Positions 1-13,000 of a stretch of 64,000 nt of DNA are shown in pieces (positions within the stretch are counted from its first letter, which is position 1; every line of letters starts with the position of its first letter). The position numbers and the translations under genes were made by a program. The notes below the pieces were generated by a model. It was not told where the DNA came from and did no database searches. It saw nothing but the letters and a program-made list of their open reading frames with translations. Origin of the DNA: Serripes groenlandicus (lineage: Eukaryota > Mollusca > Bivalvia > Cardiida > Cardiidae); assembly GCA_031761405.1 (NCBI GenBank), contig JASEVX010000005.1, positions 8,024,616 through 8,088,615 of the forward strand. The letters run 5' to 3'.

Positions 1-46
1 TGATCATGTGTCTAGTTTTCCAATGATGTTTTCAATTCATAATTAA

Positions 47-268
47 CCATTTCCCTCATATAGACGCTTTCTGACGCCTCTGCAGCAGACGGCTATTTGA
101 AAACATAGTAACAAAAGAAGAAATTGCACAAAACGTGCAATTTCTCCTTTTGTCACAATGTTTTCCACTTTTAGTCATAGGTTATCCATTTAATTAAAGA
201 GATTTGCTATTTTTTGACAACATTTGTTCAAAGTCGTCTGCTGCAGAATTGTCGTATGAGGGAAAGGG
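47..268 (-). mobile_element. piggyBac-type MITE, copy 1 (222 bp)
   Basis: A non-coding element lies between two TTAA tetranucleotides (43-46 and 269-272). Its ends are inverted, starting CC(A/C)TTTCCCTCATA, and the interior holds a hairpin around gaaattgcac/gtgcaatttc. TTAA target sites and CCC-type ends are the hallmark of piggyBac elements, so I infer a non-autonomous piggyBac MITE. It is in the opposite orientation to the copies at 4070-4290 and 27737-27958. Confidence 0.75.
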
Positions 269-645
269 TTAACTAAACTATACAATGTTAGGTAAAGAAC
301 ACGTGACAACAGGAGCCAATTAATCTTGAATCTATAATATTTACGATAACATCCGATTGAGAGGATAGGTTATCGACATATCTGTTCTCGCGGGAATAGG
401 TCGATATGATGTGTGCACACACGTAATTATTAACCCCTTTACTTATATACCTTTTAGAGGTGTCTTCTTTGAAAGGTTTCAAAGAAACATATTGTAATTC
501 CTGGAAAATTCATTGAGTAATATAATGCAGAAATTAAACCTTTATTGTAAACAATAATGCCAATATGAGCAATTTCTCATTTTCCCACACAGTTTGCAAG
601 AGTCATTTGTTGAATAATTATGTTGAAGCCTACGTAAGGTGAATT

Positions 646-905
646 GAGCCGTCTCGCGAGATAACAAACAGTGTGGCCTCTGCGTAATGTATCGATCCAG
701 ATCAGCATGCGCAGACCGCGTAGACTGATCCGGGCCGAGACATTCCGTCTGAGGGGATTGAGGTATAGAGTAATGATTCCTGAAACACAAAATCCACAGG
801 AGGCGAAACGTGTCTGTCCGGGTAAGCCTGCGCGGCATGCTTAGGCGGTTCCGTGTCGATACTATACGCAGAGTCCACACTGTTGGTTTTCTCGCGAGAT
901 GGCCC
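646..905. mobile_element. GC-rich MITE 'GGGCCGTC', copy 1
   Basis: About 260 bp with inverted ends (gagccgtctcgcgagat at left, atctcgcgagatggccc-like at right). Further inside are complementary blocks (ctgcgtaatgtatcgatcc against tcgatactatacgcag). Two more copies are at 14856-15115 and 27363-27610. It contains no credible gene. The superfamily is not clear because no target duplication is obvious. Confidence 0.6.
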
Positions 906-1052
906 AACTAATTAGCAGGCCATTGTTTAGTATCGGTGATATTGACGATTCTCGTATCGCTAATGCTATATAGGACGAACAAGACAGCTTGACTTAAACA
1001 TATACACTGGGTATTCTTATTTGATAAACAAGTGTATTTTGACTCAATTATA

Positions 1053-4000
1053 TTAATTTATCCAAGCATAACTGAACAGTCCATTCGATAACCAGAATTC
1101 ACACTGCTCTGGGTTATAGGCCGACATGGGTTGTGTTTCATAAGATAGATTAGCCGTCACGCCCGGATAGCCTCGCCATGCTGAAGTGCTAGGTTTCCCA
1201 TGTCGAACAAAAGACATTATCTCATTCTGCACATTTCTTTGCCATTCTATATCTTGAAGAGTGGGATTTTTAATATAATCGGGTATAAACCCGAAAAAAG
1301 CAAATACGTCAATCATGTGAAAAGAATACCTAGCCGGATATGGAATACCGACGGGATTGACGGGTACAGACGGTGAATAGGTAACAACGTATCTATACAC
1401 CGGTGACGTAAATGTCGTGGCTGCATGAAGTGACAAAATGTCGTTTGGACAATTCTCCCTAATATCACTGGCCATAGAAGTGAACTGGTATTCAGGAGTT
1501 ATATTGTAAGGTGGATACAACTCTAAAGCGGATTGCACGATTGACTCCCCAAATGTGCCCAAGTTTTTCTCAACATGCTTTTCGTAGTCATCCCAAGTCC
1601 ATTTATATAAGTCCATGTACAGTGGATCGTAGTCGATTTCATTGGCTGTGGTCCCTATAAAACAAATATTTCAAATGTGTTCATTCCTCTGCGTTCAGTT
1701 TTAGTTTTAGTGGCGTTTTACGCCGTTTTAAACATTATTTAGTTATATCGCAGCGACAGTTATTTTTTTCATGTGGAATAATTATTCCACCTGGCATTTC
1801 CTATTGGGGTTAATTTACCATATAGAAATAAAGAGATGTCGTAGTTTTAACGCGCTATAACGCTTTTCTCAATGAGGTTATCGCTTAGGTGCAAACGGAT
1901 TCACAATATATAATTATCTATCTTTAACATGCATATCTTATCTTTCAAGAAAACAATGATTTACATTGTCTTTTCTTAGGTTGAATAAACGTTGTCAATT
2001 TCACAACCATTAAATGTGTTAATCATAATTACTATGATATTAATAAGTACTATCTTAAGATGTCCTTCGTTAACTGCTTTTAATAGTTGAAGATCTGCAT
2101 TAACTATTATGCAGTTTGTAATTCTAAACAAATTGTGTTTTTATTATTTTTCGGCAATTTTTCAAACTGTTACAATACTGCTTGTATATGACGTAACCAA
2201 GTGTCTTTAGGTTTCATAAATAAAAATCGAGTTCATTTCTTGTAATAAGTCTGACCTTTTTAGTACTTTCTTTATATATGTAACTTCCCTCTAAGATATA
2301 TAGCAACCATATAATAATTACTTAAGTTTGATAAAGCAATTATCACCTGTGATTTAGTTATATCACAGCGACAGTTCATTTTTTCTAGTTATTATGCTTA
2401 GGTAAACAAACCAATACTAGGCTACGAAATGTGCCTTACCCAGGGGTACTACACAATAGCCGCCGTGCATTGACTTGGGATCGAACCCGGGACGCCCGGT
2501 TTCAAACCCCAAGATTCCTTGAAATATGTCCCAATTGAGTAGTACAAAAGTAGTCCAACGGACAGAGTGAAGAAGTGTTCGAGAGCGGCAGACGAGAGTG
2601 CAATCCTAGATTTCAACAGTGATGTCTGTAATGGCTTTCTGCCTTGATGCTCAGGGATGCGGGGCAGTGTTTCAACAGTGATGTCTGTAATGGCTTTCTG
2701 CCTTGGTGCTCAGGGATGCGGGGCAGTATCTCAACAGTGATGTCTGTAATGGCTTTCCTCCTTGGTGCTCAAGGATGCGTTGCCATCTTTCAACAGTGAT
2801 GTCTGTAATGGCTTTCCGCCTTGGTACTTAGGGATGCGGGGCAGTTTCTCAACAGTGATGTCTGTAATGGCTTTCCGCCTTGGTGCTCAGGGATGCGTGG
2901 CAGTATTTCAACAGTGATGTCTGTAATGGCTTTCCGCCTTGGTACTCAGGGATGCGTTGCAGTTTTTCAACAGTGATGTCTTTAATGGCTTTCCGCCTTG
3001 GTACTCAGGGATGCGGGGCAGTATCTCAACAGTGATGTCTGTAATGGCTTTCCGCCTTGGTTCTCAGGGATGCGGGGCAGTATTTCAATAGTGATGTATG
3101 TAATGCCTTTCCGCATTGGTGCTCAGGGATGTGGGGGCAGTATTTCAACAGTTGTTTTTCCATAATGGCTTTCCGTTTTGGTACTCAGGGGTGCGGTGCA
3201 GTATTTCAACAGTGATGTATGTAATGGCTTTTCGCCTTGGTGCACAGTGATGCGCGGCAGTATTTCTACAGTGATGTCTGTAATGGCTTTTTGCCTTGGT
3301 GCTCAGTGAAGCACGGCAGTATGTGTACAGTGATGTCTGTAATGGATTTCCGCCTTGGTACTCAGGGATGCGGGGCAGTATCTCAACAGTGATGTCTATA
3401 ATGCCCTTTCGGCTTGGTGCTCAGGGATGCGGGGCAGTATTTCAACAGTGATGTCTTTAATGGCTTTCCGCCTTGGTGTTCAGTGATGCGGGGCAGTATT
3501 TCAACAGTAATGTCTGTAATGGCTTTCCGCCTTGGTGCTCAGGGATGCGATGCAGTATTTCAACAGTGATGTCTGTAATGACTTTCCGCCTTGGTGTTCA
3601 GGGATGCGATGCAGTATTTCAACAGTGATGTCTGTAATGACTTTCCGCCTTGGTGTTCAGGGATACGATGCAGTGTTTCAACCGATGCACATGCGTCAGA
3701 TAACCGGATGTACTACTTATTTACCCAAGGTTGAGACGTAAAAAGAAATTGAATACAAAAAAAAAAGTTACACACTTGAAATCCTATGAGAGTTTAATGT
3801 GACAGTGAAAAACACCTGTAATTCTACGCTCGTTAAATGAATAAAACATTTCTATTTGCAATGAAGATACACATTAGATAATTAGTTTTAAATAATTTAA
3901 AGGGATGACGGAATAACATACCAATCATTAACGGAACGTCAATCATTAAACCGCTCTGCCAGGCATCAAATGGAGCTTGTTTTAAAACATAACCTGAAAA

Positions 4001-7000
4001 TATGAACTAGTATAAGTCGAGTTAAGCAGGACAGATAGCTGTTTAATTTCTGTTTCGGTCTCGTATTAACCGTTTCCCTCTTACGACAATTCTGCAGCAG
4101 ACGACTTTGAACATATTTTGTCATAAAATAGAAAATCTCTATAATTGAATGGATAACCTATGATTAAAAGTGGAAAACATTGTGGCAAAAGGAGAAATTG
4201 CTCGTTTTGAGCAATTTCTTATTTTGTCACTATGTTTTCAAAAAGCCGTCTCCTACGAGACGTCAGAAAGCGTCTATATGAGGGAAAGGGTTAAGGACGT
4301 ATGAACATTGACAGTATCATTGCCCTAATTAACATCTACGGCTATATTACATTTAGGCCGTTTTAATCTCTTGTTTGACTTTGTGTATGGATATTCATTA
4401 TTCACACACGCAGTAAACACATTTTCGTTTGCGACAAATGATATATATCATTAAATAACTTAAATATATGCAACTGTGTATCAAAGGAAAGGACAGAAAC
4501 ACACTTAAACATGAATTTAATTATAAATCTGATATAAAAGTATGCTTGAGGTTATGTTACCCTTTCCGAAATACAAAGAAAAACTGCAACAGTTTCCGTT
4601 GAAAACACACAGGCAAAATTTCTGTAAATGAAATTATAATTCTTGAAGTGAACTGAAAACATTGTGGCGAAAAAAGAAATTCATCACCATGAGCATGTTC
4701 TCATTTTGCAACAATGTTTACAAAAATCATCTAGTGGTGATGTGTCAGAATGTGAGCGTATGTTGGAATGAGTTAAGATGCATATGAAGGAAAATCAATG
4801 TGTATTCCAATAACGATTGAAGCCATAATTGTAAACGAGAGAATACAAAGGAATGTCAATATAATTCAAACACTAATTACAACGTCAGGCAGTCGGGTTT
4901 TTTCCACAAGACCAAACTCCTTTTAAGATTTAAACTTTCAAAGATATAACGTGCGTATGTCACAACTGATCTTGAGTCATTCAGGTCATTGACTCTTTCC
5001 CGTAAAACAATGAATTTATTATAACCTGCAACAGACGGCATTTTAATTCATTGTTTCAAAATAAGCATTATCTCAATTTTATTTATAAAGATTTTCTTTA
5101 GCCTGGCTGTATGTTTTCAAAGTCGCCTCCTGCAGTTTGTGTGTATGCGGAAATGTTAAGTAGACAGAAATACATGGTTATCATAGATAACTTGATTCTC
5201 GTATAACGCTGTTGCATAATGTCATCCAGTCTATGTAAATTCTCAGAAATTAACTTCGATTCATGCTAAATAGCCAGGTACAATGTAGGACATTAGGTGG
5301 AGTGCTAAATTATGTTCTCTGTTAATTCACACATGACCATCTAAAGAGATGACATTTAGCTGACATCCTATATCTACTAAAATCATTACAGATCAGCCTG
5401 TAGACATCACATTAAATGCCAGCACATTGTTCTTGACATATTTGTCAAATTGACATTTACCTAACTTACTAAATGCCTCGCCGTAGGCGTAGGAATATAG
5501 TTGTGGCGTCTTCCGTACGTCATACTTTCCATTGGAAGCCATACCTAAGGCATGGGGATTTGAATAACATGACGAAAAGTTAAGCACAACGAAAACATGT
5601 CTACCTTAAAACTTAAGTCGTGCGCACGGGATACTATGTCGTGCGCAATAGTTACTATGTCGTGCGCACGAGATACTAAGTCGTACGCACGAGATACTTA
5701 AGTCGTGCGCACGAGATACTATGTCGTGCGCACGGGTTACTAAGTCGTGCGCACGAGTTACTAAGTCGTGCGCACGAGATACTATATCGTGCGCACGAGA
5801 TACTTAAGTCGTGCGCACGAGATACTATGTCGTGCGCACGAGTTACTAAGTCGTGCGCACGGCATAATTAGCCAATCAGATCGCCTAAAAGAAACCGAAT
5901 TTCTTCATACGTTAACCCGCATTAAAATATAATAGAATAAAATCGTTTCTGCTATCAGCCATTTTCAAACAACATTCATGTATGTAAAGTGTATTCTGAT
6001 TGGCTAATTATGTCGTGCGTACGACTTAATTATGTCGTGCGCACGACTTAGTAACTCGTGCGCACGACTTAATTATCTCGTGCTCACGACTTAGTATGTC
6101 GTGCGCACGAGATAAATAAAAACATACACATGTCACCTCTGTGCCACCGTACTTTTGGGAACTAGACTTTGGCACTTTATTTGAGAAAATGGATCGCTTT
6201 TATGTTTTGTTTTTTTGTGAATAAAAAATCAGGGTAAACATGACAACATTAGGAATTCTGCATGATTCTAAAGACTTTTGCCATTGGGAATGAGTCAGAA
6301 TATCTGACCCTTGATTCATTGAATTCCACATATTTATGTTAATTCCGTATCGTAAGGTCATGCATTATTCATTTGGCCAAACGGACAACAAATACAATTG
6401 CGGGAAAACATATAAACAATTGTTCGTCGAACCTAAAACGCTCTTCCATGTTCAAGTTATTTCCCATTACACTAAGAGAGTGTCACGCAGTCTATAATTG
6501 GACAGGAGATACAATAGAACGTTGTGGATTCATAGCATACCACCCAATGAAAGTTCTCACTGTACTACTTCGAAATACCCAATCCGCCTGAAAGTTTGCC
6601 CAGCGATTCGACATAGAACAATAGGTATGCCTTGTTAGTTTGAGCGAGTTCGTATGTAAACTGCGTTTTTCCTGAAAAAAGACGTGAAGTCACCCAAGCG
6701 AACATTCACTTATTTCCGGATTTTTCGTCCCTATTCATCACGAGCGCATGTTCGGAATGAAAATTCGTGGTCGTCCTAGCACCTGTTTCTTTCACATATC
6801 TGAATACCTATATAATAAAACTAATTTTATGAGAATCGGTTGATTGATAACACTTTTATCAGCATTGTTACTGTCTCAAGAACGTTCAGTTGTGAGCAAC
6901 GTCTTTTTCGACGTCGTATCACGGTATGACGCCATTCACACCATGACGTGCATTTACGAATTGAGTACGACCAAGCTAGATCGACAGGTGAGATCTAGAG

Positions 7001-10000
7001 CTTTATGATACCAAACACATGCATTTAGTATGAATGTCTATTTTATCGGCGAATATGCCTGTCGACCTATAGCCTTTCATAAGGACCAAACCACCTTTTC
7101 CGGCGAAAGAGTTATTACGCGGGCTGAGTATTGTCATTTGAATTTAAGTTCAACATAAAACTTACAAGAGATAACCTAGTGCAGGACAGAATGTGTTTTA
7201 CGAATGAATAGAAATTGCTCGCGATATGAATGAGAATATTTTGTCTTATCGATACCACTATCGAACATGGGCAATTTTGTTTCTGCACGGGTGCTTACGC
7301 GCGTCCTACAAGTAGGAGAGTAATTCTACCGGTCGCTTATACTGCCGTCACACCGGACTGGCGTCCCTACGGCGACCCAGGACGTGGAAGGGACGCCATG
7401 GACGCCGTAGGGTCGTGGTGAGAACGCATCAAGACGCCGTGGGGACCCCAAGGACGCCGAAGGTCGCAGAGCGACGGCGTTTACTTTGGACATGTTCAAA
7501 GTAAACGCCGAGGTTCGGCGTCCTGAGCGCGTCCTGGCTCAGGACGCCGTGGGATCGCCCTGAGGTCGCCATGGTCGCCGTAGCATCGCAGTAGGAACCC
7601 GAACAACGCCAAAGGAACGTAGTACAGACGTGGTAGAGTCGCCATGTAAACGCGGAGAAAAGGATCGGGGGAACCAATGGCGACCTTACTGCGTCCTTAC
7701 CACGTCTATGGGGTTCTTACCACGACCCCGTCACGTCTATGGCGTCCTTACCGCGATGTCAGGGCGGATATTTCGGGATTTGAGCTATTGTCCGCGACCT
7801 TACAACGTTCTCAATGCGTCCCTGCGGCGTTAATTGCGTTTCTACGGGGTGCCTACTACGACTATTGCGTTTCTACGGAGTTTGCACTGCGTTCCTAGCG
7901 CGTTCCTACTGTTCGCCCTCGAAGAGCTATAAAACCCAATATTTCATCCTATCTTTATCAGTGTATTTCTCGTACTCACCATCATCAGGGCCGAATAAAT
8001 GATGAACTTGCTCGCACTGCAACATATACTTATTGTCCAGCAGCAGCAGCAGGTAGATGATCATGTCATAGCTGTAAAACTGATCAGACGGCGAAGGAGA
8101 AGAAGGGCAAGGCTAAGAAGATGCTGGGTTAGACTATGGCTCGGTGATGTCCGAAGAGAACAGTTTGGCCACTTCAACCGCCTCATGCCTGAGCTGAGGC
8201 GAGAAGATCCGGCATCGTTCCAGAATTTCCTTAGGGTTCAACCAGAAATGTTTGATGAGCTGCTCACCAGGCTTGGCCCACAAATCACCAAGCAGGATAC
8301 AAACTACAGGAAAGCCATCAACCCAGGGACGAAGCTGGCAGTCACTCTACGCCACCTAGCGTCTGGTGACATGTACTCCAGCATGAAATTCGACTTCCGA
8401 CTCCCAGCGAATACACTGTCTCTTGTCGTGAAGGAAGTATGTCAGGCCATAGTAGGCGAGTACAAGGATGAGGTGATGAAGTGCCCTATCACTCCTGGGG
8501 AATGGACAACAGTAGCCGAGAAGTTCGAGCGCCGCTGGAACGTCCCTCACGCGTGTGGTGCGCTTGACGGAAAACACGTTGCCATAAGAAAGCCAGCAAA
8601 CAGTGGGAGCCTGTACCACAACTACAAGGGATTCTTCTCCATCGTGTTAATGGCACTAGTAGATGCTGATTACAACTTTTTGTGGATAGACGTGGGGGGA
8701 GATGGCTACATGTCAGATGCCATGATCTACAACGACTCCGAACTGAAAGAGTGCCTCTGTGACGGTTCCATAGGTTTTCCAGTTCCTGCACCTCTGCCAT
8801 ACGACAACCGGGATACGCCATACTTCCTCCTTGGCGACGATGCCTTTGGTCTCCGGACTTACATGATGAAGCCCTACGCAGCGCGCAACCTGACGAAGGA
8901 ACAGCGAATCTACAACTACCGCATCTCCCGAGGCCGAAGAATAGTCGAAAATGCCTTTGGCATTCTGGCACAGCGTTGGCAGGTTCTACTAGGGACTATG
9001 CAACAGCAGCCTGAGACAGCAAGGCTCATTGTGGAGGCTTGTGTTTGCCTCCACAACTTGATGAGAATGCGCTACCCGACCCTACAGAACGGAGCTCTCG
9101 ACCACGAGGACGTCAACCACGAAGTTGTCCTAGGTTCGTGGAGGAACAACGCGAATATGCACGACGTGGACCGGGCTAAAGGCGCTAACAAAGACAGCAC
9201 TGCTGCGAAAAAGCAACGTGAATATTTAAAGTTATACTTTAACTCAGCTGTGGGATCAGTCCCATGGCAGGACAAGATGATATAAACATTGCCATATAGT
9301 GTACGTGGAATAAAGCAATAAAGTATATTGTGAATAAAACATATCGAGATGTTAAGAAAAGAAAAATAACCTTTGTAATGATTATTAAATACAACTGTTT
9401 ATTAAAAAAGATGTTGTTTGTTTTTTGAGTGGAACATAAATTTGGTTATAATAAGAGCTTTCTTTAAAAAAGATAATCTTCTTGTACATAGTTATTGAGA
9501 TCTTTCTATTTACACATGATATATTAAGAGTAAAAACGAAAGGTACATGAATGTAATGTTTCAGATATACAAATGTTTGTAAAGAGCGCTGGTATCGAAT
9601 CTCTGTCTCAGTCAACATATTTCTCAAAACGACCATGCTATTCGGGCTTTCACATAGAAAATAGCACTGCTTAGTATCCATCATAACAGAACATAGCATA
9701 GATAAAAAAATTACATGTAATAGCACTGTTTAGTATCCATAATCACATAACATTACATATACAACAAAATAACACATGTAATTGCACTGCTTAGTATCCA
9801 TCATAACATAACATAACATAGATAACAAAAACATATAGCACTGTTTAGTACCCATCGTATCATAGCATAACATATAACACAATAATAATAGCACTGTTTA
9901 GTGCCCAGCATAACATAACATCACATATATATAAAGATAATAGCACTGTTTAGTATCCATTCTAGAGTATTCACAGTTTGCCACAGTTTATAATCCAAGT

Positions 10001-13000
10001 ATTCCAGCTCACTGGCTAGTGTCAGAGCGCTGAAGTGTTTTCATGAATGACTCATTGAAGATCCCGCTCAAAGAAGAGACCTCCTCGCCCCGTGGGGAGA
10101 CTGTAGTTGACCCAGCAGCTGAGGTGGCAGGGTTATGTGGGGTACTTCGTGAGCGAGGTTGTAGAGTCGTTAAGCTCGGCTCAGGGTGCATCTGAGCCTG
10201 CACCCATGTGGAACTCATTGAATCCCACACCGATGTGGTCTGAACAGTGGTCGGCCAGTTCTGGGGCGGAGGCTGCCATTGCGAGGACTGGGATGACTGC
10301 TGAGAGGAGCAATGCTGTTGCTGGTCAGGCTGCCACGTTTGCTGCTGCGGTTGGAGTGGCTGGGAGCGGACCTTGTCGTGAAGGTCCAAGTACTTGTAAA
10401 GCAGCTGGCTCTGTTCCTGCTGGAACTGTCTCCACAAGCTTGGGTCCAGGTCTTCCATCACCGATTTTGCCCAATCCCCATACGTAGCCCGTTCGCTGGG
10501 ACGCGCAGCTGGCTTGATAATGTCAAGCAGCTTTTCTTGTAGCTGCATGGACTGGCGGCCCCTTTCATCCAGGGTTCTAAGCAACATTTCTTCCTCCGCA
10601 GTGGCCCGGGATGAGGAACGCTTTGGCCTGACATCGAGGATGACAGGCCTCTTAGGCTCTTCTTGCGACGAGGTGGGAACAGACGTTGACGGCAGTTGCT
10701 GAATGTTGTCGTCATTGTCCACGGACTCGGCATCGTCGTCCACCGGAGTCTGGGCTGCCAGCTTAGCCTTCAACTGCAAAGACACAAGGGGAAACAACGA
10801 TTAAGTTAGAATTTGGATTTGCCTGACGAAAATTAACTTATGCACGACAGGGCATTTAATATGCAAATAACAAAAAATTAGAATTTACGAATAATATACA
10901 TTTTTGTATGTTATTTGTCCCTAATACTAGTGTACTTACACTGACGAAGGTTCTTGGCCGGACCTCATAGATGTGCGACTTTAAGGAGTCAAACTTGTCC
11001 ATGATCCATATATCACGCTCGGTGCGGTCGCCAGTCCCAGCCCCAGACTTCGGCCTTGCCAGTTTCTCATACCTGGTCCGAATGGACCGGTACCACACGG
11101 TAAGGAGGACCACTTCCTTACCAAGTTTACGGGCCTGCTCAGCCCAGAGCGCGTCCTTCTTGCCCTGATCCTTGTATGAGGATAACTTCTTGTTGAAGAG
11201 CAGTGGGTGCTCCCTAAGCCAGTCTACCATGGCCTCCTCTTCTTCGGGCGTCAGATCACTACGCACAAGCCTGCTCCTCTTGGTTTTACGGCATGGACTG
11301 TCACATTTTGTAGCGCTGGCATTGGACTGTGTGGACTGTGTGTCCGATTCCGCTACATCGACGCTGGAGTCCCTTTCAGGAGATGACGCTGGTGCTGGAG
11401 ATATTGAGGCTGTCCTGGCTGCTATACCTCGCCCACGCCCACGGCCCCTGGTTTTCGGCATAACGTTGCGTATAAGTTTAAAATGCGTACACGTTAAACT
11501 GCGTGACCTCAACGGATGAGAGTAAAATAATGAATGAAGCTTTCCGAAAGAACAGTGGAGTTTTATACTCGCAGCGAGGACGCCGTTGGGTCGCCCTGCA
11601 GTCGCCGTGGGAACGCCATGCACGCGGTGAGGTCGTGGTAGAAACGCTAAGAACGCAGTGGGGTCGCAGTGGGGTCGCCGCTGATCGCCGTATGGACGCC
11701 GCAGTGACGCCGTGTAAACTCAATAGAAACTCCAAGGACGCAGTAAGAACGCGGTAAGGTCGTGTTGGGAACGCCGTGTACATACACAGATCGCAGAGCA
11801 CAGAACTCCGGTGTGACGGCTGACTCGAAATCTGGATTTATTTTAGAAAAATCATTGGCGTTCTCAATGCGACCATCGGCGTTCTCCAAAATATGACAGT
11901 TTAGGACGCGGTAAGGACGCCAGTCCGGTGTGACGGCAGTATTAGGCAAAGATGTTTTTTTTGTTTAGCAATGTGTGTAGAGAACCACGTGTTCAGTAAT
12001 GGTCACTGTCGAGCAATAAATGTATTTGCTGTCAGAGATGGAAACAATAGTTTAACTGTTACCAACAAATTGGTATAACCTAATACAAAAATGAGAGAGA
12101 GAAAGATAGACAGTCAGACAGAGACAGAGAGAAACACAGAGATATATACTGGGTGAGACAGAGAGAGAGAGAGAGTGCTACAGAGAGAGACACATGGCGA
12201 GTGACACAGATACAGACAGACAGAAAGACAGAGACAGAGAGAGACGGACATACACACAGCCAGCCAGCCAGCCAGACATGACAGAGAGTGAAAGAGAACT
12301 AGATACAATATATCGTTCTGTTCTTAACTTCAAGAATGGATATTAACTTATCTGTGAAAACTAGATGTATGGTAATAACGTATACAAACCATCTACAATA
12401 GCAATGGCTCCGTCAAAATGCCCTCTAATGGGAAGATCAACTTGATCAAGCATAGCCCAGGAAGGGTACGTGTTCCAGGGAACAGACAACGTCACTTCCT
12501 CTGACGTCAGTAAATATAAACACGTGATGTCCGTACAATTTGTATTGGAAAGGAAAACCATGTTGTCTCCAAATGCGTCGCTAGCTGTTTTGTTTAGTAT
12601 TGGCGATGCAGACAATAGCCATGCCTTATGAAATAAACCCTGACATAGTGGAGACGCCAGAAGGGCAAATATGGCTGTTCCTCCCGAGCTTTGACCAAAC
12701 ACAGTGACCTGTACAATATAAACAAGAGCGTCATAGACCGCTCACCTGTGATTGTAATCATGAAGAAAATATCATTAGTTTGACCCTTTTCAAAAACACG
12801 TACCCCTTCAGTAAATCTTCATTATAAGTGCAACTTTTCCTAATCTCTTAGGCCATGCAAAATTTACTTGAAATTAGAAAAACACTTTGAAAGTTGTATT
12901 TTTGTTGATTTTCAAAAAATACAAATGACTCGAATAACTTTTTAATGAGTCATCGGCTAACTTATCTTGAAATTCGAGCAGACGAATGTTTGATTTTTTT

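Larger units (their letters stand above)
7340..11941. mobile_element. Complete PIF/Harbinger DNA transposon (4602 bp)
   Basis: The ends are a 27-bp perfect inverted repeat (tactgccgtcacaccggact... at left, its complement at right). The direct duplication TTA (7337-7339 and 11942-11944) is the trinucleotide target expected for PIF/Harbinger. Subterminal zones (about 7360-7900 and 11560-11930) are full of gacgccgtgg/ggtcgccg-type short repeats in facing orientation, probable transposase or partner binding sites. The element carries the two proteins of this superfamily on opposite strands, 3' ends facing: a DDE transposase at 7999-9285 and a MADF-type protein at 10009-11461. Both frames are open and the TIRs are perfect, so it may be autonomous or very recently active. 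It sits inside esterase intron 2. Confidence 0.93.

Noticed and set aside
3532..3741. 69-residue open frame
   Set aside because: It is a read through the last copies of the 59-bp minisatellite.
8356..9275. Minus-strand frames opposite the transposase
   Set aside because: Shadows of the DDE transposase gene, which has the conserved motifs on the plus strand.
10107..11757. Plus-strand frames across 10.1-11.8 kb
   Set aside because: Shadows of the MADF-type gene and of the GC-rich subterminal repeats.
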